Of a stretch of DNA of 64,000 nt, positions 1-9,480 are shown piece after piece; the stretch's first letter is position 1, and the number at the start of each line of letters is the position of its first letter. Below the pieces are notes generated by a model. The model was not told the origin of the DNA. It saw only the letters and a program-made list of their open reading frames with translations, and searched no databases. The stretch spans positions 62,001 to 126,000 of the forward strand of contig CANLQD010000002.1 of the NCBI GenBank assembly GCA_947493175.1, read 5' to 3'. Position numbers and translations under genes: made by a program. This DNA comes from an uncultured Flavobacteriaceae bacterium (lineage in GTDB: Bacteria > Bacteroidota > Bacteroidia > Flavobacteriales > Flavobacteriaceae).

Positions 1-1
1 C

Positions 2-1009
2 GATTCCATATTGCTTTCCGACGGTTTTGGCAAAAGAAACATCAACGGTGCGCAAGGGGTCGATGGCCACACCCTGTTTCGCCTAGGGTCTCTCTCAAAA
101 GGATTCGCCGGGGTATTGGCCGCGAGCCTGCAAGAAGAAGGAAAACTGGATTGGCAGGACAAGGTGACTGATTACCTTCCTCAATTTCAGTTGGGAAACC
201 CCATGAATACGGCAAAAATCACCATTGGCCACATCTTATCGCACACGTCGGGGACGCCCTACCACAGTTTTACAAACCTGGTCGAAGCTGGGTTGCCCAT
301 GGCGACTATTGCGGAGCGTTTTCGCGAGGTATCACCTATCAGCGAGCCGGGATCAATGTACAGCTATCAAAATGCGATGTTCGGTTTGAGTCAAGAGGTG
401 ATGCAACAGGTTACCGGTGAAGAAGTACAAGGCCTGTTTCAAAAGCGGCTTTTTACACCTCTGGGGATGGAAGCCGTTTCGATGGACTTTGAGACCCTGA
501 CCCAATCGGATAATGTTGCCATGCCGCATATAAAGAACCGTACCGGTTGGAAAAGCAGACCTTTGCGGGACCGGTACTACAATGCCTTAGTGGCCGGGGG
601 TATCGATGCCAACGCCGTTGACATGGCGAAATGGATGCATTTTTTACTGGGCCACCGCCCCGATGTGATGAAAAAAGAAACCATCGCCAAGGCCTTTCAG
701 CCGGTAATCGCCTTGAACGACAACAATAAATACTACCAACGATGGGAGGGCCACCAGCAGTCGTACTACGGCTTTGGATGGCGGATCCATACCTTTCAGA
801 ATGCCCAGACCAACAAGGAAACCACCGTATGGCACCACGGGGGCAGCGTCAACAATTACCGCAATGAAATCGCCCTGTTCCCGGAAGCAGACCTGGGTAT
901 TTGCGTGCTGCTTAACAACAACTCAAAATTGGCGCGGACCGTGATTCCCGACTTGCGCGAACTCATTGAAAGTAGTTATAATGCGGCGGAGGTGGTATGG
1001 AACGAATAG
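2..1009 (+). CDS. Serine hydrolase, class C beta-lactamase/penicillin-binding fold (5' truncated)
   Basis: The gene is cut by the left edge: the frame is open back to base 2, so the TTG at 11 is unlikely to be the true start. The fragment shows the three motifs of the beta-lactamase class C / DD-peptidase fold: SxxK as SLSK (nucleophile Ser and general-base Lys), YxN as YSYQN around residue 118, and HHGGS near residue 275, the place of the KTG triad. Family members hydrolyse esters, beta-lactams or D-amino peptides, mostly in the periplasm. The N-terminus and any signal peptide lie outside the window, so substrate and location cannot be judged. It converges on the next gene. Confidence 0.85.
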   Translation, partial: DSILLSDGFGKRNINGAQGVDGHTLFRLGSLSKGFAGVLAASLQEEGKLDWQDKVTDYLPQFQLGNPMNTAKITIGHILSHTSGTPYHSFTNLVEAGLPMATIAERFREVSPISEPGSMYSYQNAMFGLSQEVMQQVTGEEVQGLFQKRLFTPLGMEAVSMDFETLTQSDNVAMPHIKNRTGWKSRPLRDRYYNALVAGGIDANAVDMAKWMHFLLGHRPDVMKKETIAKAFQPVIALNDNNKYYQRWEGHQQSYYGFGWRIHTFQNAQTNKETTVWHHGGSVNNYRNEIALFPEADLGICVLLNNNSKLARTVIPDLRELIESSYNAAEVVWNE

Positions 1010-1077
1010 GGTAGGTCAAGCACTCTTTTTAAGAACTTTTGATGGTGGCTCGATGACCATTTGAGCGTAAGTTTTTC

Positions 1078-2025
1078 TTATTCGAGGGGATATACCAATA
1101 GCTTTGTGTTATGAACAGCATCAGATTCTGAAAAAATGAATGTCTCTTGATCTAAATATTGCAGATTGGAATTTCCAATTACCACTGCTGTTTTTTCCGC
1201 CCAGCAAAAGGTTAATGGAACATCTAAATTTGGTGTGTTGCCATCAATTACCTCAAAACCTATAATAGCATCTTGAGTTTTATTAAGAATCAGTTTTCTA
1301 AAATTAAAAGGATTGCCAGCGGCACTATTTTGTATTCCATACAAATGATTACCGTAAAACTCTAGTCCATCTATTCCATTGGAAATATTTAATGTATCTG
1401 CTTCGTTTAAGATGCTTTTGGTAGCGATATCCAATACTCTGACACCTTTTGGAATAGACGCGATATACAGCTTTTTTTGATCATCTGAGATGGCAATTCC
1501 ATTAGGAAACTCGATTTCAGGCGATTTATAGAATAATTCCAAAGAGTTATGTTTGTATTTAAGTAGATATATTGACGCGTCTTTTGAGTTGGTTAGATAT
1601 ATATTTCCTTCTTTGTCTTTTACCATATCGTTTAAGAAATGCTCTCCTTCATCCAACACATCATATCTTCCCAGCAATTTTTTTGTATTGATATCGAATG
1701 TGAAAAGGGATGATAAAGAATCCTTCATCATGTAGTACCCTCCGATGGCATGGATAAGGTTTCTCTCATCATCAACATAAATACCTGCACCTGGGCTATA
1801 TCCGAATGCTTTTTCTTCAATAAAATCTTTTTGTTTTCCCGATTTTCTATCTACTTCTATGATTTTTGATTTGGCCACGCTCGTTAGATAAAAGACACCT
1901 TTCTTTGAGGAATACGCGATTCCTTCAGGCACTAAATCTTTTTCCTTTAGAACATATTCATTCGGTGTTCTCGATTTGCATCCAAGAATTAAAAAAAACG
2001 ATATGATGACTTTAATGTATTTCAT
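1078..2025 (-). CDS. SMP-30/gluconolactonase-like beta-propeller lipoprotein
   Basis: The 315-residue product starts with a lipoprotein signal (short basic start, FFLILGC lipobox near residue 16). The rest is repeating beta-rich segments of the type seen in SMP-30/gluconolaconase/LRE-like six-bladed propellers: a VPEGIAY motif near residue 33, a FPNGIAIS motif near 174 and an ISNGIDGLEF motif near 218. Members are calcium-dependent lactonases or sugar-binding propellers; substrate is not predictable here. It is AT-richer than the flanking genes and appears monocistronic. The family call is fair, the function open. Confidence 0.7.
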   Translation of the reverse strand: MKYIKVIISFFLILGCKSRTPNEYVLKEKDLVPEGIAYSSKKGVFYLTSVAKSKIIEVDRKSGKQKDFIEEKAFGYSPGAGIYVDDERNLIHAIGGYYMMKDSLSSLFTFDINTKKLLGRYDVLDEGEHFLNDMVKDKEGNIYLTNSKDASIYLLKYKHNSLELFYKSPEIEFPNGIAISDDQKKLYIASIPKGVRVLDIATKSILNEADTLNISNGIDGLEFYGNHLYGIQNSAAGNPFNFRKLILNKTQDAIIGFEVIDGNTPNLDVPLTFCWAEKTAVVIGNSNLQYLDQETFIFSESDAVHNTKLLVYPLE

Positions 2026-2079
2026 TTTTTATTTCATCTTGCTTAACACTGCCCTAGAGGCAACTTAGCCACAAGAATC

Positions 2080-2952
2080 TTAGATAGTTTGCTTGTTGAA
2101 TCGAAACTTCGGAACCCAATGGAGTTCTTCTTTGGCCCTTTCGGCATCAAAAGCTTGGTTGAGAAAGGATAAAGGTTGTGCGACAAAATTCCAATGTTTT
2201 TCTGCCCAAGCGGGGGTCTCCGATTTCACTTCCTTTGATGCTGATGTAACTTCATGAACTACTGTGGCAATATCCTGTAGGGAATGAATCTCCGTTGAAG
2301 CCAGATATTGTCCCACAGCATCGGGACTTTCCAATGCCAAAACAAATAAATGGGCCCAATCTTCGATATGAACCGAAGACCATACATTGGTTCCGTCCCC
2401 AACATACCCGCTATATCCATTCACTTCGGCCGCATTTTTCATAAGAGCGGGTATCACGGCTCCCGGCCCTCCATATACATAGCTGCCATAAATAGCCAAA
2501 GGGCGCATTCCCCGTTCTTTTGCTGCAAGAAACTGTTCTTCCAAAGCTACTTGGTTTGCCAAAGGTGGGGGAGGGTTGTATTGTAGTTGCTGTTCCGTGA
2601 TTGCATTCGCCCCAGTGTCTCCAAATACCATAGTTCCACCTTGCATGGCTATGGGTTTCCCGCTCCCCTCCAGCGCTTTTAAAAATGTATGGATGATTTG
2701 GGTATTCATAGCTCCCCATTCCGGGGAGTTTCCTGCGGCCGCATGTACCACGGCATCGCAAGCGGTCGTATGCTCGTGCAATAAAGCCTCATCTGTGATA
2801 GCACCAATAACTGGGTTGATCGACCACGAACGTACTAGTTCTTCCTTAGCGGTGTTGCGAAGCAATCCAAATACCTGATGCCCCTGTGCTACTAATGCTT
2901 TGGCAATATGGCCCCCTACAAACCCAGTGACTCCTGTTACAAATGCTTTCAT
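2080..2952 (-). CDS. NAD(P)-dependent epimerase/dehydratase (extended SDR)
   Basis: The 290-residue protein begins with the Rossmann dinucleotide-binding motif GVTGFVGGHIA (residues 7-17), typical of extended short-chain dehydrogenases. A YGSYVYG segment near 156 falls in the place of the catalytic region, although the classical YxxxK pair is not obvious, and a VHAAAG motif is near 69. The C-terminus (FNKQTI) is short for the family. Such enzymes epimerise or reduce nucleotide sugars or small ketones in the cytoplasm. No neighbour points to a pathway. Confidence 0.8.
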   Translation of the reverse strand: MKAFVTGVTGFVGGHIAKALVAQGHQVFGLLRNTAKEELVRSWSINPVIGAITDEALLHEHTTACDAVVHAAAGNSPEWGAMNTQIIHTFLKALEGSGKPIAMQGGTMVFGDTGANAITEQQLQYNPPPPLANQVALEEQFLAAKERGMRPLAIYGSYVYGGPGAVIPALMKNAAEVNGYSGYVGDGTNVWSSVHIEDWAHLFVLALESPDAVGQYLASTEIHSLQDIATVVHEVTSASKEVKSETPAWAEKHWNFVAQPLSFLNQAFDAERAKEELHWVPKFRFNKQTI

Positions 2953-3193
2953 CTAATTTTTTGTTTTATAGCGCACAACACAGTACACTATCTAGGTTGC
3001 GAATTTCACAAAAAAACTTTAAAAACATTGGTAGGTTTTAAGGTTTTTTACTTGTATTTGTCTAAGGTCTTCGAAGCAAGCTTAGGTCGGTGGGCACCAG
3101 TTTCCAAGGATTACTAGCGCTCGGTTTAGAACTATTGAAGGGCTTCCCCGTTTATGAAGCCTTTAACATTTGATGCGACAGTATTTATTTTAT

Positions 3194-3697
3194 TTAAAGA
3201 ACTTTAGGCTTATCAATCCAATTCTGGTTTACTAAGTCGAATACTTTATTTGAATCGTATATTGAAACACTATAATTACCTGTCATTTCTAATCCACCAG
3301 CCTTGATCCAACACTGATTGAACCAATCATAGATCTTTTCTTGAACCTGATCGTAAAAATTATCAAAGCTTTTTAAACCATCATCATCAAAATGATAATA
3401 ATCATGATCAATATACAACCCCACATCTTCCATAAATCCATTCGGATATTCTTGCAATAGCTTTTTTATCCCTAGTTGATAATTATTAGAACTCATAGGA
3501 AAGAAATCAATTCTATTACTAGGTATAAACAATTTAAATTCATAGTATATTATGTCTTTTGGGGAGTACAGATTATATAATCCATAATCTTCTTCCAGTA
3601 TTACTTCTTTGATATCCTCAATTAGGCGATAGGCAATGTTGTTCAAGAAAGACACAATTTTCTCTAATTGTTTTATTTCAAAACCTTGCATTTTCAT
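3194..3697 (-). CDS. Hypothetical cytoplasmic protein, orphan (immunity-like size and composition)
   Basis: A 167-residue acidic, aromatic-rich protein (DHDYYHFDDDG near residue 98) with no signal peptide or membrane segment. I do not recognise the family. Size, acidity, low GC and position beside pseudogenes of similar composition resemble bacterial immunity proteins, but this is only an impression. No toxin gene is next to it. Confidence 0.5.
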   Translation of the reverse strand: MKMQGFEIKQLEKIVSFLNNIAYRLIEDIKEVILEEDYGLYNLYSPKDIIYYEFKLFIPSNRIDFFPMSSNNYQLGIKKLLQEYPNGFMEDVGLYIDHDYYHFDDDGLKSFDNFYDQVQEKIYDWFNQCWIKAGGLEMTGNYSVSIYDSNKVFDLVNQNWIDKPKVL

Positions 3698-3863
3698 ACG
3701 ATCATATTATTTTCTAAAGACATGATTTAAATACGTTTTTTGTTGGTATTAACTTGAATGACATTGCTAAAGACTAGTCTCTATGTGGTATGGACAACTC
3801 CCTTTCTAATCTGTCTTCAAGTTAGTACAAACCAGTTTCTTTTAGCACTTAAATTTATGACAT

Positions 3864-4330
3864 TTATCTTCTTCTATGAGCCTTGTCTTCCCACAAGCTT
3901 TTTTCATCTATTTGAAAAAAATGTTTGTTCAAGATATTTGTGATATCCTTGACGTGAAAACTGCCATTTATAAGGTGGTTTATGAAAGTCATCTGGTCAT
4001 ATTTAGTTAATAGTTCATTGTCTTTTTGAATGTAACCTAGAATTTTGCTCTGAAGTTCTTTTTATTTGAAATGAACCTAAAGAATTCCAAGTAATAGTAT
4101 ATTCGATATTATTGGGTAGGTTGTGGTTGTTCGGTCATAATTATAGAATTATTCATTCTTATGAAATGACATTCCCACTTGGTTCCATTTTGATCAAAAA
4201 ATACAGAAGGGTTTTTAGGACTATCTAGAGTTGTCATTATACTTGCATATTTGAAATAGTTTTGACTGTAGATTAAATTTAATTCAGTCGTCCTATCAAT
4301 CAGAATTAAAGGAAATTTAGGCCAAATCAT
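3864..4330 (-). pseudogene. Frameshifted hypothetical gene (three reading-frame pieces)
   Basis: Reading the minus strand gives three coding-like pieces in series. Codons 4330-4112 read from an ATG through the segment NGTKWECHFIRMNN to a TAA. The next frame then continues as NNIEYTITWNSLGSFQIK across about 4110-4060. The third frame (4061-3864) continues as ELQSKILGYIQKDNELL and ends in a TAA at 3864-3866. The shifts fall in a CCC run near 4112 and an AAAAA run near 4060, so one extra base in each would explain them. Repaired, the product would be about 155 residues, of unknown family. Sequencing error is the alternative. Confidence 0.6.
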
Positions 4331-4529
4331 TTACTTAGTTAACTTCAGGGAATTTGACTAGGGCTTTTTATAGGAGCCATTGTTGCCGTGGTGTTTATTA
4401 TTCATTTTTGATGTCAATGTTTGGCATATAAGATGCCTTTCTTCATCACATCCTACATCTTAGGATTGAGACCTATATCTATTATCGAATTTGGTCCTAA
4501 CGCCACTAGTTTTCATAATTGCGCTCATT

Positions 4530-4709
4530 TCACCAATTTGTGGGGACGTATTCCAATAGATCGCCGGGTTGACATTCCAATATTTCACAAATGCTATCCA
4601 AGATGTTGAATCTAATACCCTTCACCTTACCCGTTTTCAGTAATGGAAGGTTGGTTTCGGAGGTGGTCGCCCTGGCGGCGGGGCAGGGGTAAGCTGGTAA
4701 GGTAGTATA
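4530..4709 (-). pseudogene. C-terminal remnant of an XRE/Cro-type helix-turn-helix regulator
   Basis: There is no start codon, but the minus strand from 4709 to the TGA at 4530-4532 is open. It encodes a segment typical of the small YozG-like XRE regulators: TNLPLLKTGKVKGIRFN, then ICEILECQPGDLLEYVP. In that family this is the recognition helix plus the conserved C-terminus. The first helices are missing and replaced by a GC-rich stretch (4660-4690), so the gene looks truncated by rearrangement. It is in frame with, and directly after, the stop of the next upstream gene. Confidence 0.65.
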
Positions 4710-5240
4710 CTACCGTTTACTGCCAATAATCCATAAGGCGGTTCCGGAACCACTAAGACCTAGTCCGGCCGCGAGGGCGACCACGCCAAAACCGCCTCGG
4801 GCATCGCCTTCGCAATCTCCGTTTACACAGTTGTAATAAAGTTCATCGGCCCCAGCGACCATAATACCTCCTACAATAGCCAAAGGCACCCCGATATATG
4901 TAAGGATGCGTCCGGTTTTCTCCATGCCACTGCGTCTTTTGTAAAAAAGGGCGGCATTCAGGCTGGCAGCCAGTTCAGCGGTTTTAATAGCCTCAGGGTC
5001 ATACAGGCCATTTTCGATGGGGCCTGCTTTGATGGTTTTATAATCAGCAATGACTGCAGCCACTTCTTGGTACATAGACGGTTCTAAAATTGTCGATACG
5101 TCCATGTACGATTCAAGAGTACTGTGTCGGTACTCGTCGACTACCTGATAATCGATAGGGATCAGGGTGTTTTGTGCTTTTACAACCGTTGTAAATGAAC
5201 ATAAGAGCACCAAGGTAAAGGTCAGTGTTTTTAAAAACAT
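4710..5240 (-). CDS. Secreted/envelope protein with C-terminal membrane hairpin, unknown function
   Basis: The 176-residue product has a clear signal peptide (hydrophobic residues 4-20, then VKAQ). Two hydrophobic stretches near 110-127 (TYIGVPLAIVGGIMVAG) and 150-172 (GFGVVALAAGLGLSGSG) flank a Cys pair (YNCVNGDC). Glycine-rich hairpins of this kind are common in flavobacterial envelope proteins of unknown role. Its stop codon TAG abuts the decayed XRE fragment in the same frame. I do not recognise a family. Confidence 0.65.
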   Translation of the reverse strand: MFLKTLTFTLVLLCSFTTVVKAQNTLIPIDYQVVDEYRHSTLESYMDVSTILEPSMYQEVAAVIADYKTIKAGPIENGLYDPEAIKTAELAASLNAALFYKRRSGMEKTGRILTYIGVPLAIVGGIMVAGADELYYNCVNGDCEGDARGGFGVVALAAGLGLSGSGTALWIIGSKR

Positions 5241-5426
5241 AGGTGAGTAAGTTGGCTTTAATAGATCGGTTCAACACTTTGAACGCATTTTCGCAGAAAA
5301 AATTTCAAACAGCAGTCGAAATGAAAATGGTAGTATCCTTCACTCCAAAAAGAGCTCCAATGAAATGACAACCATCTGTAATGACTGAAGGAGTGAAAGG
5401 AACGCCATTAATGATGGTGTACCTCC

Positions 5427-6089
5427 TTATTTCGATTCAATCCTATCCGTTTTGGTCTTTACGCCAAAAAGGACCAGCCAAATGATAAAAATGATCTCAC
5501 CGAAAGTAGCCCACTCAAAAAGTGATTTTAGTGTGTTTGCCTCCGGGACCACAATTTCAGTGAATGAACCAAGTACATAACCAACCCCCGCGATAAACAG
5601 CAAGATCCCGATGATTTTTGGAAAAAATCGTGATTTGAACGCCAGCCAGCCTAAGGGGAGTAACCATAACCCCCAAAAAATCATGGAGATGTTCATGCCT
5701 TGATAGTATATTTCCAGTAAATGCTGCATTTCTTCGGGTTGATCGAGAGCACCAATAATCAGAATTTTATTGATTTCGTTGTGTATGGTAATGGGTACGC
5801 TGACCAGCGCCAATACCACCATCAAGACCGCCTGATTCCTGTCAATTTTTTCAAAGAGCCGATACAGTAGCAATGGAATAATAATAAATAATAACTGGGT
5901 GATTATACTCCCCAGTATACCAAATCTAAAAAGTAAGAGGTTGTTGGTGATGTTTTTGGAGGTGGCCATGGCATCTGCCGATTGAATAAGTACCGACGGT
6001 ACATACATAATACTAAACATGCCTACAACGACCCAAATGGGATACAGTATGCGTAATTGTTTTATGGTTCTCGATAGTTCGGTTTGCAT
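5427..6089 (-). CDS. DUF4386 family multi-pass membrane protein
   Basis: A 220-residue protein with about six hydrophobic helices (near 14-32, 50-75, 88-105, 133-152, 158-176, 190-210). The opening LYPIWVVVGMFS, the central QGMNISMIFWGLWLLPLG and the FPKIIGILLFIAGVGYV segment match the DUF4386 pattern as I remember it. The function of the family is unknown. The gene stands alone: 225 bases lie between it and the next gene upstream. Confidence 0.75.
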   Translation of the reverse strand: MQTELSRTIKQLRILYPIWVVVGMFSIMYVPSVLIQSADAMATSKNITNNLLLFRFGILGSIITQLLFIIIPLLLYRLFEKIDRNQAVLMVVLALVSVPITIHNEINKILIIGALDQPEEMQHLLEIYYQGMNISMIFWGLWLLPLGWLAFKSRFFPKIIGILLFIAGVGYVLGSFTEIVVPEANTLKSLFEWATFGEIIFIIWLVLFGVKTKTDRIESK

Positions 6090-6314
6090 GGTTAAATACG
6101 ATTTATTGCGCGGGTATGTAGGGTACTGCTACCTAATAGAAAGACGTAACGAAAATGAAAAAGGTTGCCTAGGGATGCGAATGTCGAGATGTGGATTCTC
6201 CGAAGTCTGTCCTTCTAAGCCTAGTCGTTTAAATCCAAGTGCATAGATGCTTACCCAATAAATATCTTGGTTGCTGTGTAAAGAAAAAGGAGTTGCACCA
6301 CTTTATCGTCCTTC

Positions 6315-7961
6315 TTATTTTCGCTCCAACACTAAAAAACTTACAGCCGGAGAGGGCAGGTCTATGGTAATCGTGTAGGTGGCATCGTTGGAGGTCTCGC
6401 TTTCGACCACAGGTATTTTGGTTGGGATACTAACCTTTAATAGCTCTTTATTTTGAACATCTGACGGATAGGGTGAATTCCCCATCTCAACCCAAATCTC
6501 ATAGGGGTTGGTATGGTTGGCATCCAATTGGTACTGGGTTGTCGAAAAGGAATCGAACGGCAGGTTTTGTAGCACTAAAGTGGGTTTTAGATGTTGCTTC
6601 TGCATCAGCTTCCGCTGTTCGGTGGTCGGTTCGGGCATATCAACATTCCAGTCATGGGTGTTTGGGTCAAAATCGGTCTTGTTGTAGACCATCAATACAA
6701 GGGAGTCTTTACCTTTGAGGCTTGCCATCACACCAAAATACCGTTCCATTTTCTTAGGTATTTCCACATCTACATAAGTATCGCCCAATTCGGCAATTAA
6801 GTTCATGACCGAGAATACGGGCTTGGGAATCAATCGGTATTCGGTACTGTCCGTGGGATTGAACAAAAGGGCGTGTGTAGCCCGGGCATGCCAATTTCCC
6901 ATAAACGTATGGTCATTGCTCTGTATCGTATAGTTCACCTTCGCGGAATCAATGAGTTTTTTTTGATGTACATCGATATTTTGAGCGACAAAAGCCGCAT
7001 ACCAAGCCCCTTTTCGCCACCAAAAGTCACGGGCCCAACCGGCCAAGGGGTCAGCCTCATCGTTGAAAAAAGGTAGGTCTGCAAACTTCGGATGGTTCGT
7101 ACGGATGTAATCGACCGTTTCCAATTCACGTTGCAGCATATCATATGGGTCGTCTTTCATATGCACGGATATAAAATCGAGCCGAACCCCTTGTTCCCCG
7201 GTAAAAAAGTTGGTGCCCGTATCGCAGTGTTGCAGTAATTCCTTAAAAATCGGCTGTAGGTCGTTGGCCGTCCCCGGACCGCCGAACCGTAGTTGGTCGT
7301 CGGTCGCTTTGAGCCCTTCCGAACAGGCGTCGTAATAGTTTAAAAAGGTAGGGATATCGTATTTCCAAAAAATATCCAAATCAGGTTCGTTGGTGGTTTC
7401 GAAATACCAGGAACGCACGGTTTCAACTCCATAGCGCGCTTCTAAATGCGATGCCAAATCAGTTACGAATTTCTTCCAAAGATGAATTTGATTTTCATCC
7501 TCGAGATTGTCAAAATCCGTTGTAGCGCCCCCCGTCTGTTCCTGAAAGTTTTTATCGAAAGTGCCGGCGGTTTTGTCCAGTTGGTTTGATGGGGTGCCCA
7601 TTAGTTCAAATATCAACCGAAGATCGTTGCCGACGATTTCATCGAGTACCGCATTCAATCGGGACCAGTCGTAGGTAGGGTTCTGAGTTTTAAGGCCCTC
7701 AACTGCCACCAAGTTTAACAAATAGTGGGGCCGTATGTATGAGATGCCTTTATTAGGCAGTGCACCGACTTCCTTTAACACCTGTTTCATTTGTGGGGTT
7801 TCCGCGATTTCTGCCGGTGAGAAGCCGGTAGCCGTCCAAAAAGGGATCAATGGTTTTTGAGGTCTCGAAAAATCGACAACGATGGCATCTTTGGGTAGGT
7901 TTATATCGGTATTACAGGATACGATCCATAAGACGGTCAAAAGATAAAATAGCTTCTTCAT
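6315..7961 (-). CDS. Glycoside hydrolase family 39-like lipoprotein (beta-xylosidase/iduronidase type)
   Basis: I start at the ATG at 7961 (548 residues) because it opens a lipoprotein signal (LLTVLWIVSC); a longer reading to 8219 would overlap the upstream gene. The fold is the clan A (beta/alpha)8 barrel: TTNEP at 189-193 carries the acid/base Glu192, and FFNDEADP places the nucleophile Glu near 302. GH39 enzymes remove beta-xylosyl or alpha-L-iduronosyl residues. Only 10 bases separate it from the GntR gene. As the last gene of a sugar-acid operon it probably releases the sugar at the cell surface or periplasm. Substrate is inferred only from context. Confidence 0.8.
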   Translation of the reverse strand: MKKLFYLLTVLWIVSCNTDINLPKDAIVVDFSRPQKPLIPFWTATGFSPAEIAETPQMKQVLKEVGALPNKGISYIRPHYLLNLVAVEGLKTQNPTYDWSRLNAVLDEIVGNDLRLIFELMGTPSNQLDKTAGTFDKNFQEQTGGATTDFDNLEDENQIHLWKKFVTDLASHLEARYGVETVRSWYFETTNEPDLDIFWKYDIPTFLNYYDACSEGLKATDDQLRFGGPGTANDLQPIFKELLQHCDTGTNFFTGEQGVRLDFISVHMKDDPYDMLQRELETVDYIRTNHPKFADLPFFNDEADPLAGWARDFWWRKGAWYAAFVAQNIDVHQKKLIDSAKVNYTIQSNDHTFMGNWHARATHALLFNPTDSTEYRLIPKPVFSVMNLIAELGDTYVDVEIPKKMERYFGVMASLKGKDSLVLMVYNKTDFDPNTHDWNVDMPEPTTEQRKLMQKQHLKPTLVLQNLPFDSFSTTQYQLDANHTNPYEIWVEMGNSPYPSDVQNKELLKVSIPTKIPVVESETSNDATYTITIDLPSPAVSFLVLERK

Positions 7962-7971
7962 TAGGTGGTTT

Positions 7972-8664
7972 TTATAGCGATGCTGTGGTTTGTTGCATGT
8001 GGCGTTGCATAGCCTCAAAGGCTTTGTCGGGGTCTTTTTGTTGAATGGCTTGCAAGATTTGTTCGTGTTCTTTGACAGCGACCAGGAGCCGCTCGGGCGG
8101 ACAGGTGTTCTTTTGAAAGGATAGGTGATGAACTTCAGGAACCAGTAGCGAAATGAGCGATTGCAGCACCCTATTCCCTGAAATTTCGGCAATTTTAAGA
8201 TGAAACAACATATCCTCATCCATGGCAGGCTGCCCTTTTAGGGCTTTTTCTTTGTAGCGATTAAAAAGATGCTCCAAGTGGTCGCTATCCTTAAGAGTCG
8301 CTCTTTGTGCGGCCAACCGTGCCGCACCCGATTCCATGATTCCCCGGGTTTCGATCATCGCTTCCAAATCACTCTTTTCCAATCGGATCACGTTGGCAAT
8401 GAGTCCATCCAACAATCGCACACTAAGGTTGGCGACCCTAGTACCACTTTGGGGCAGGGTTTTTAGGATGCCATAAAACTCCAATCTTTTCAGGGCTTCG
8501 CGTACATACCCTCGACCGATACCGAACTGTTCGGCCAACACCCGCTCTGGAGGGAGCTTGTCGCCAGGCTTTAAGGTGCCGGCACTGATCAAATCTCTTA
8601 ATTGCACCATAATCATATCGGCCGGTTTGGTGATGGCTATAGGAGCAAGGTCTAAATCTTTCAT
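7972..8664 (-). CDS. GntR-family transcriptional regulator, FadR subfamily (FCD domain)
   Basis: The 230-residue product has an N-terminal winged helix-turn-helix (residues about 12-75) with the GntR signature GDKLPPERVLAEQFGIGRGYVREAL. An all-helical FCD ligand domain follows (about 85-215), with the metal-ligand pattern seen as Asp/His residues (MDEDMLFHLKIAEISGN, then HEQIL). Members bind small acids and repress catabolic operons. It lies inside the operon SDR-IolB-GntR-GH39. The palindrome at 10262-10273 has the TTGGT..ACCAA form used by UxuR/ExuR, which are relatives, so autoregulation of the operon is likely. Confidence 0.88.
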   Translation of the reverse strand: MKDLDLAPIAITKPADMIMVQLRDLISAGTLKPGDKLPPERVLAEQFGIGRGYVREALKRLEFYGILKTLPQSGTRVANLSVRLLDGLIANVIRLEKSDLEAMIETRGIMESGAARLAAQRATLKDSDHLEHLFNRYKEKALKGQPAMDEDMLFHLKIAEISGNRVLQSLISLLVPEVHHLSFQKNTCPPERLLVAVKEHEQILQAIQQKDPDKAFEAMQRHMQQTTASL

Positions 8665-8667
8665 AAG

Positions 8668-9438
8668 CTATGATTCAAAATGAGGGTCGTTGATGGCTAA
8701 ATCATATCGCCTACTTTCAGGCTTTAATGCAGACATGATCCAGAAATAACAGCTCTTGGTACCGGGCATGCCTACCGTTGGATGATATCCTTCAGGTATA
8801 ATGACACAATCGCCGGTCGAAACGGGAAATACCGCCTCTATTTCTCCGGCGACACGAGAGGAGAGGTGTAGCGCAAACTTGGGTTTGGGAATGTTGAAGT
8901 AAAAATAGATTTCTTCCAAATCATTGCTATGTTGATGGGGCGGCCAACTTGTCCATTTGCCATCGTCTCCTTCCGTGATGCCGCAAATAAGACTTGATGC
9001 CTCATCTTGCTGGGCAAGGGTCATAAATACATCTCTTTGAAAGGGAGGTGCACCATGCACCTGACGAATATCCCCCAATGGAAGGGATACATCGTATTGC
9101 CGTGTGAAAAAAGTGCCTTTCTCCAGAAAAGGCCCCCCGCCAAGAAAAAGAATACTATCTTCCAAGGCTTCGATTTGGAGTGATTCCCCCGCCGGTAGGT
9201 AAAAGGCGTCCCTTGGATTCAGTAGAAAACTTTCCTCCCCATGTACAATTTTGATTGCCCCTGAAACCAAGATTGCATTTAGTTCAAGTTGCTCATGTAT
9301 TAGTCGGTGGTTATGGCCTTCGTCTAGATTTAAGCGAAAAGCCCATGTGACCGTACATGCTGAATTTTTGGGGGATACGATAGTATGCCAACCTGCTTCT
9401 TCCGGACTCGTGTATTTCCAATTCAATTGGGTGTTCAT
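8668..9438 (-). CDS. 5-deoxy-glucuronate isomerase family protein (IolB/KduI cupin)
   Basis: A 256-residue bicupin. The C-terminal half carries the IolB-type motif KWTSWPPHQHSNDLEEIYFY (about residues 165-185), with His and Glu metal ligands, followed by IIPEGYHPTVGMPG. IolB converts 5-deoxy-D-glucuronate to 5-dehydro-2-deoxy-D-gluconate in inositol breakdown; the related KduI acts on unsaturated uronates. No other inositol gene is present, and the companion genes are an SDR and a GH39, so a uronate-type substrate is possible. It ends 4 bases before the GntR gene. Confidence 0.8.
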   Translation of the reverse strand: MNTQLNWKYTSPEEAGWHTIVSPKNSACTVTWAFRLNLDEGHNHRLIHEQLELNAILVSGAIKIVHGEESFLLNPRDAFYLPAGESLQIEALEDSILFLGGGPFLEKGTFFTRQYDVSLPLGDIRQVHGAPPFQRDVFMTLAQQDEASSLICGITEGDDGKWTSWPPHQHSNDLEEIYFYFNIPKPKFALHLSSRVAGEIEAVFPVSTGDCVIIPEGYHPTVGMPGTKSCYFWIMSALKPESRRYDLAINDPHFES

Positions 9439-9480
9439 TATTGCAATTTTAAGTTGTGATGTTGAACTCGTCTTGCGCCA

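Noticed and set aside
2411-2761. Second minus-strand gene inside the epimerase region
   Set aside because: It is a shifted frame of the epimerase gene with no family motif.
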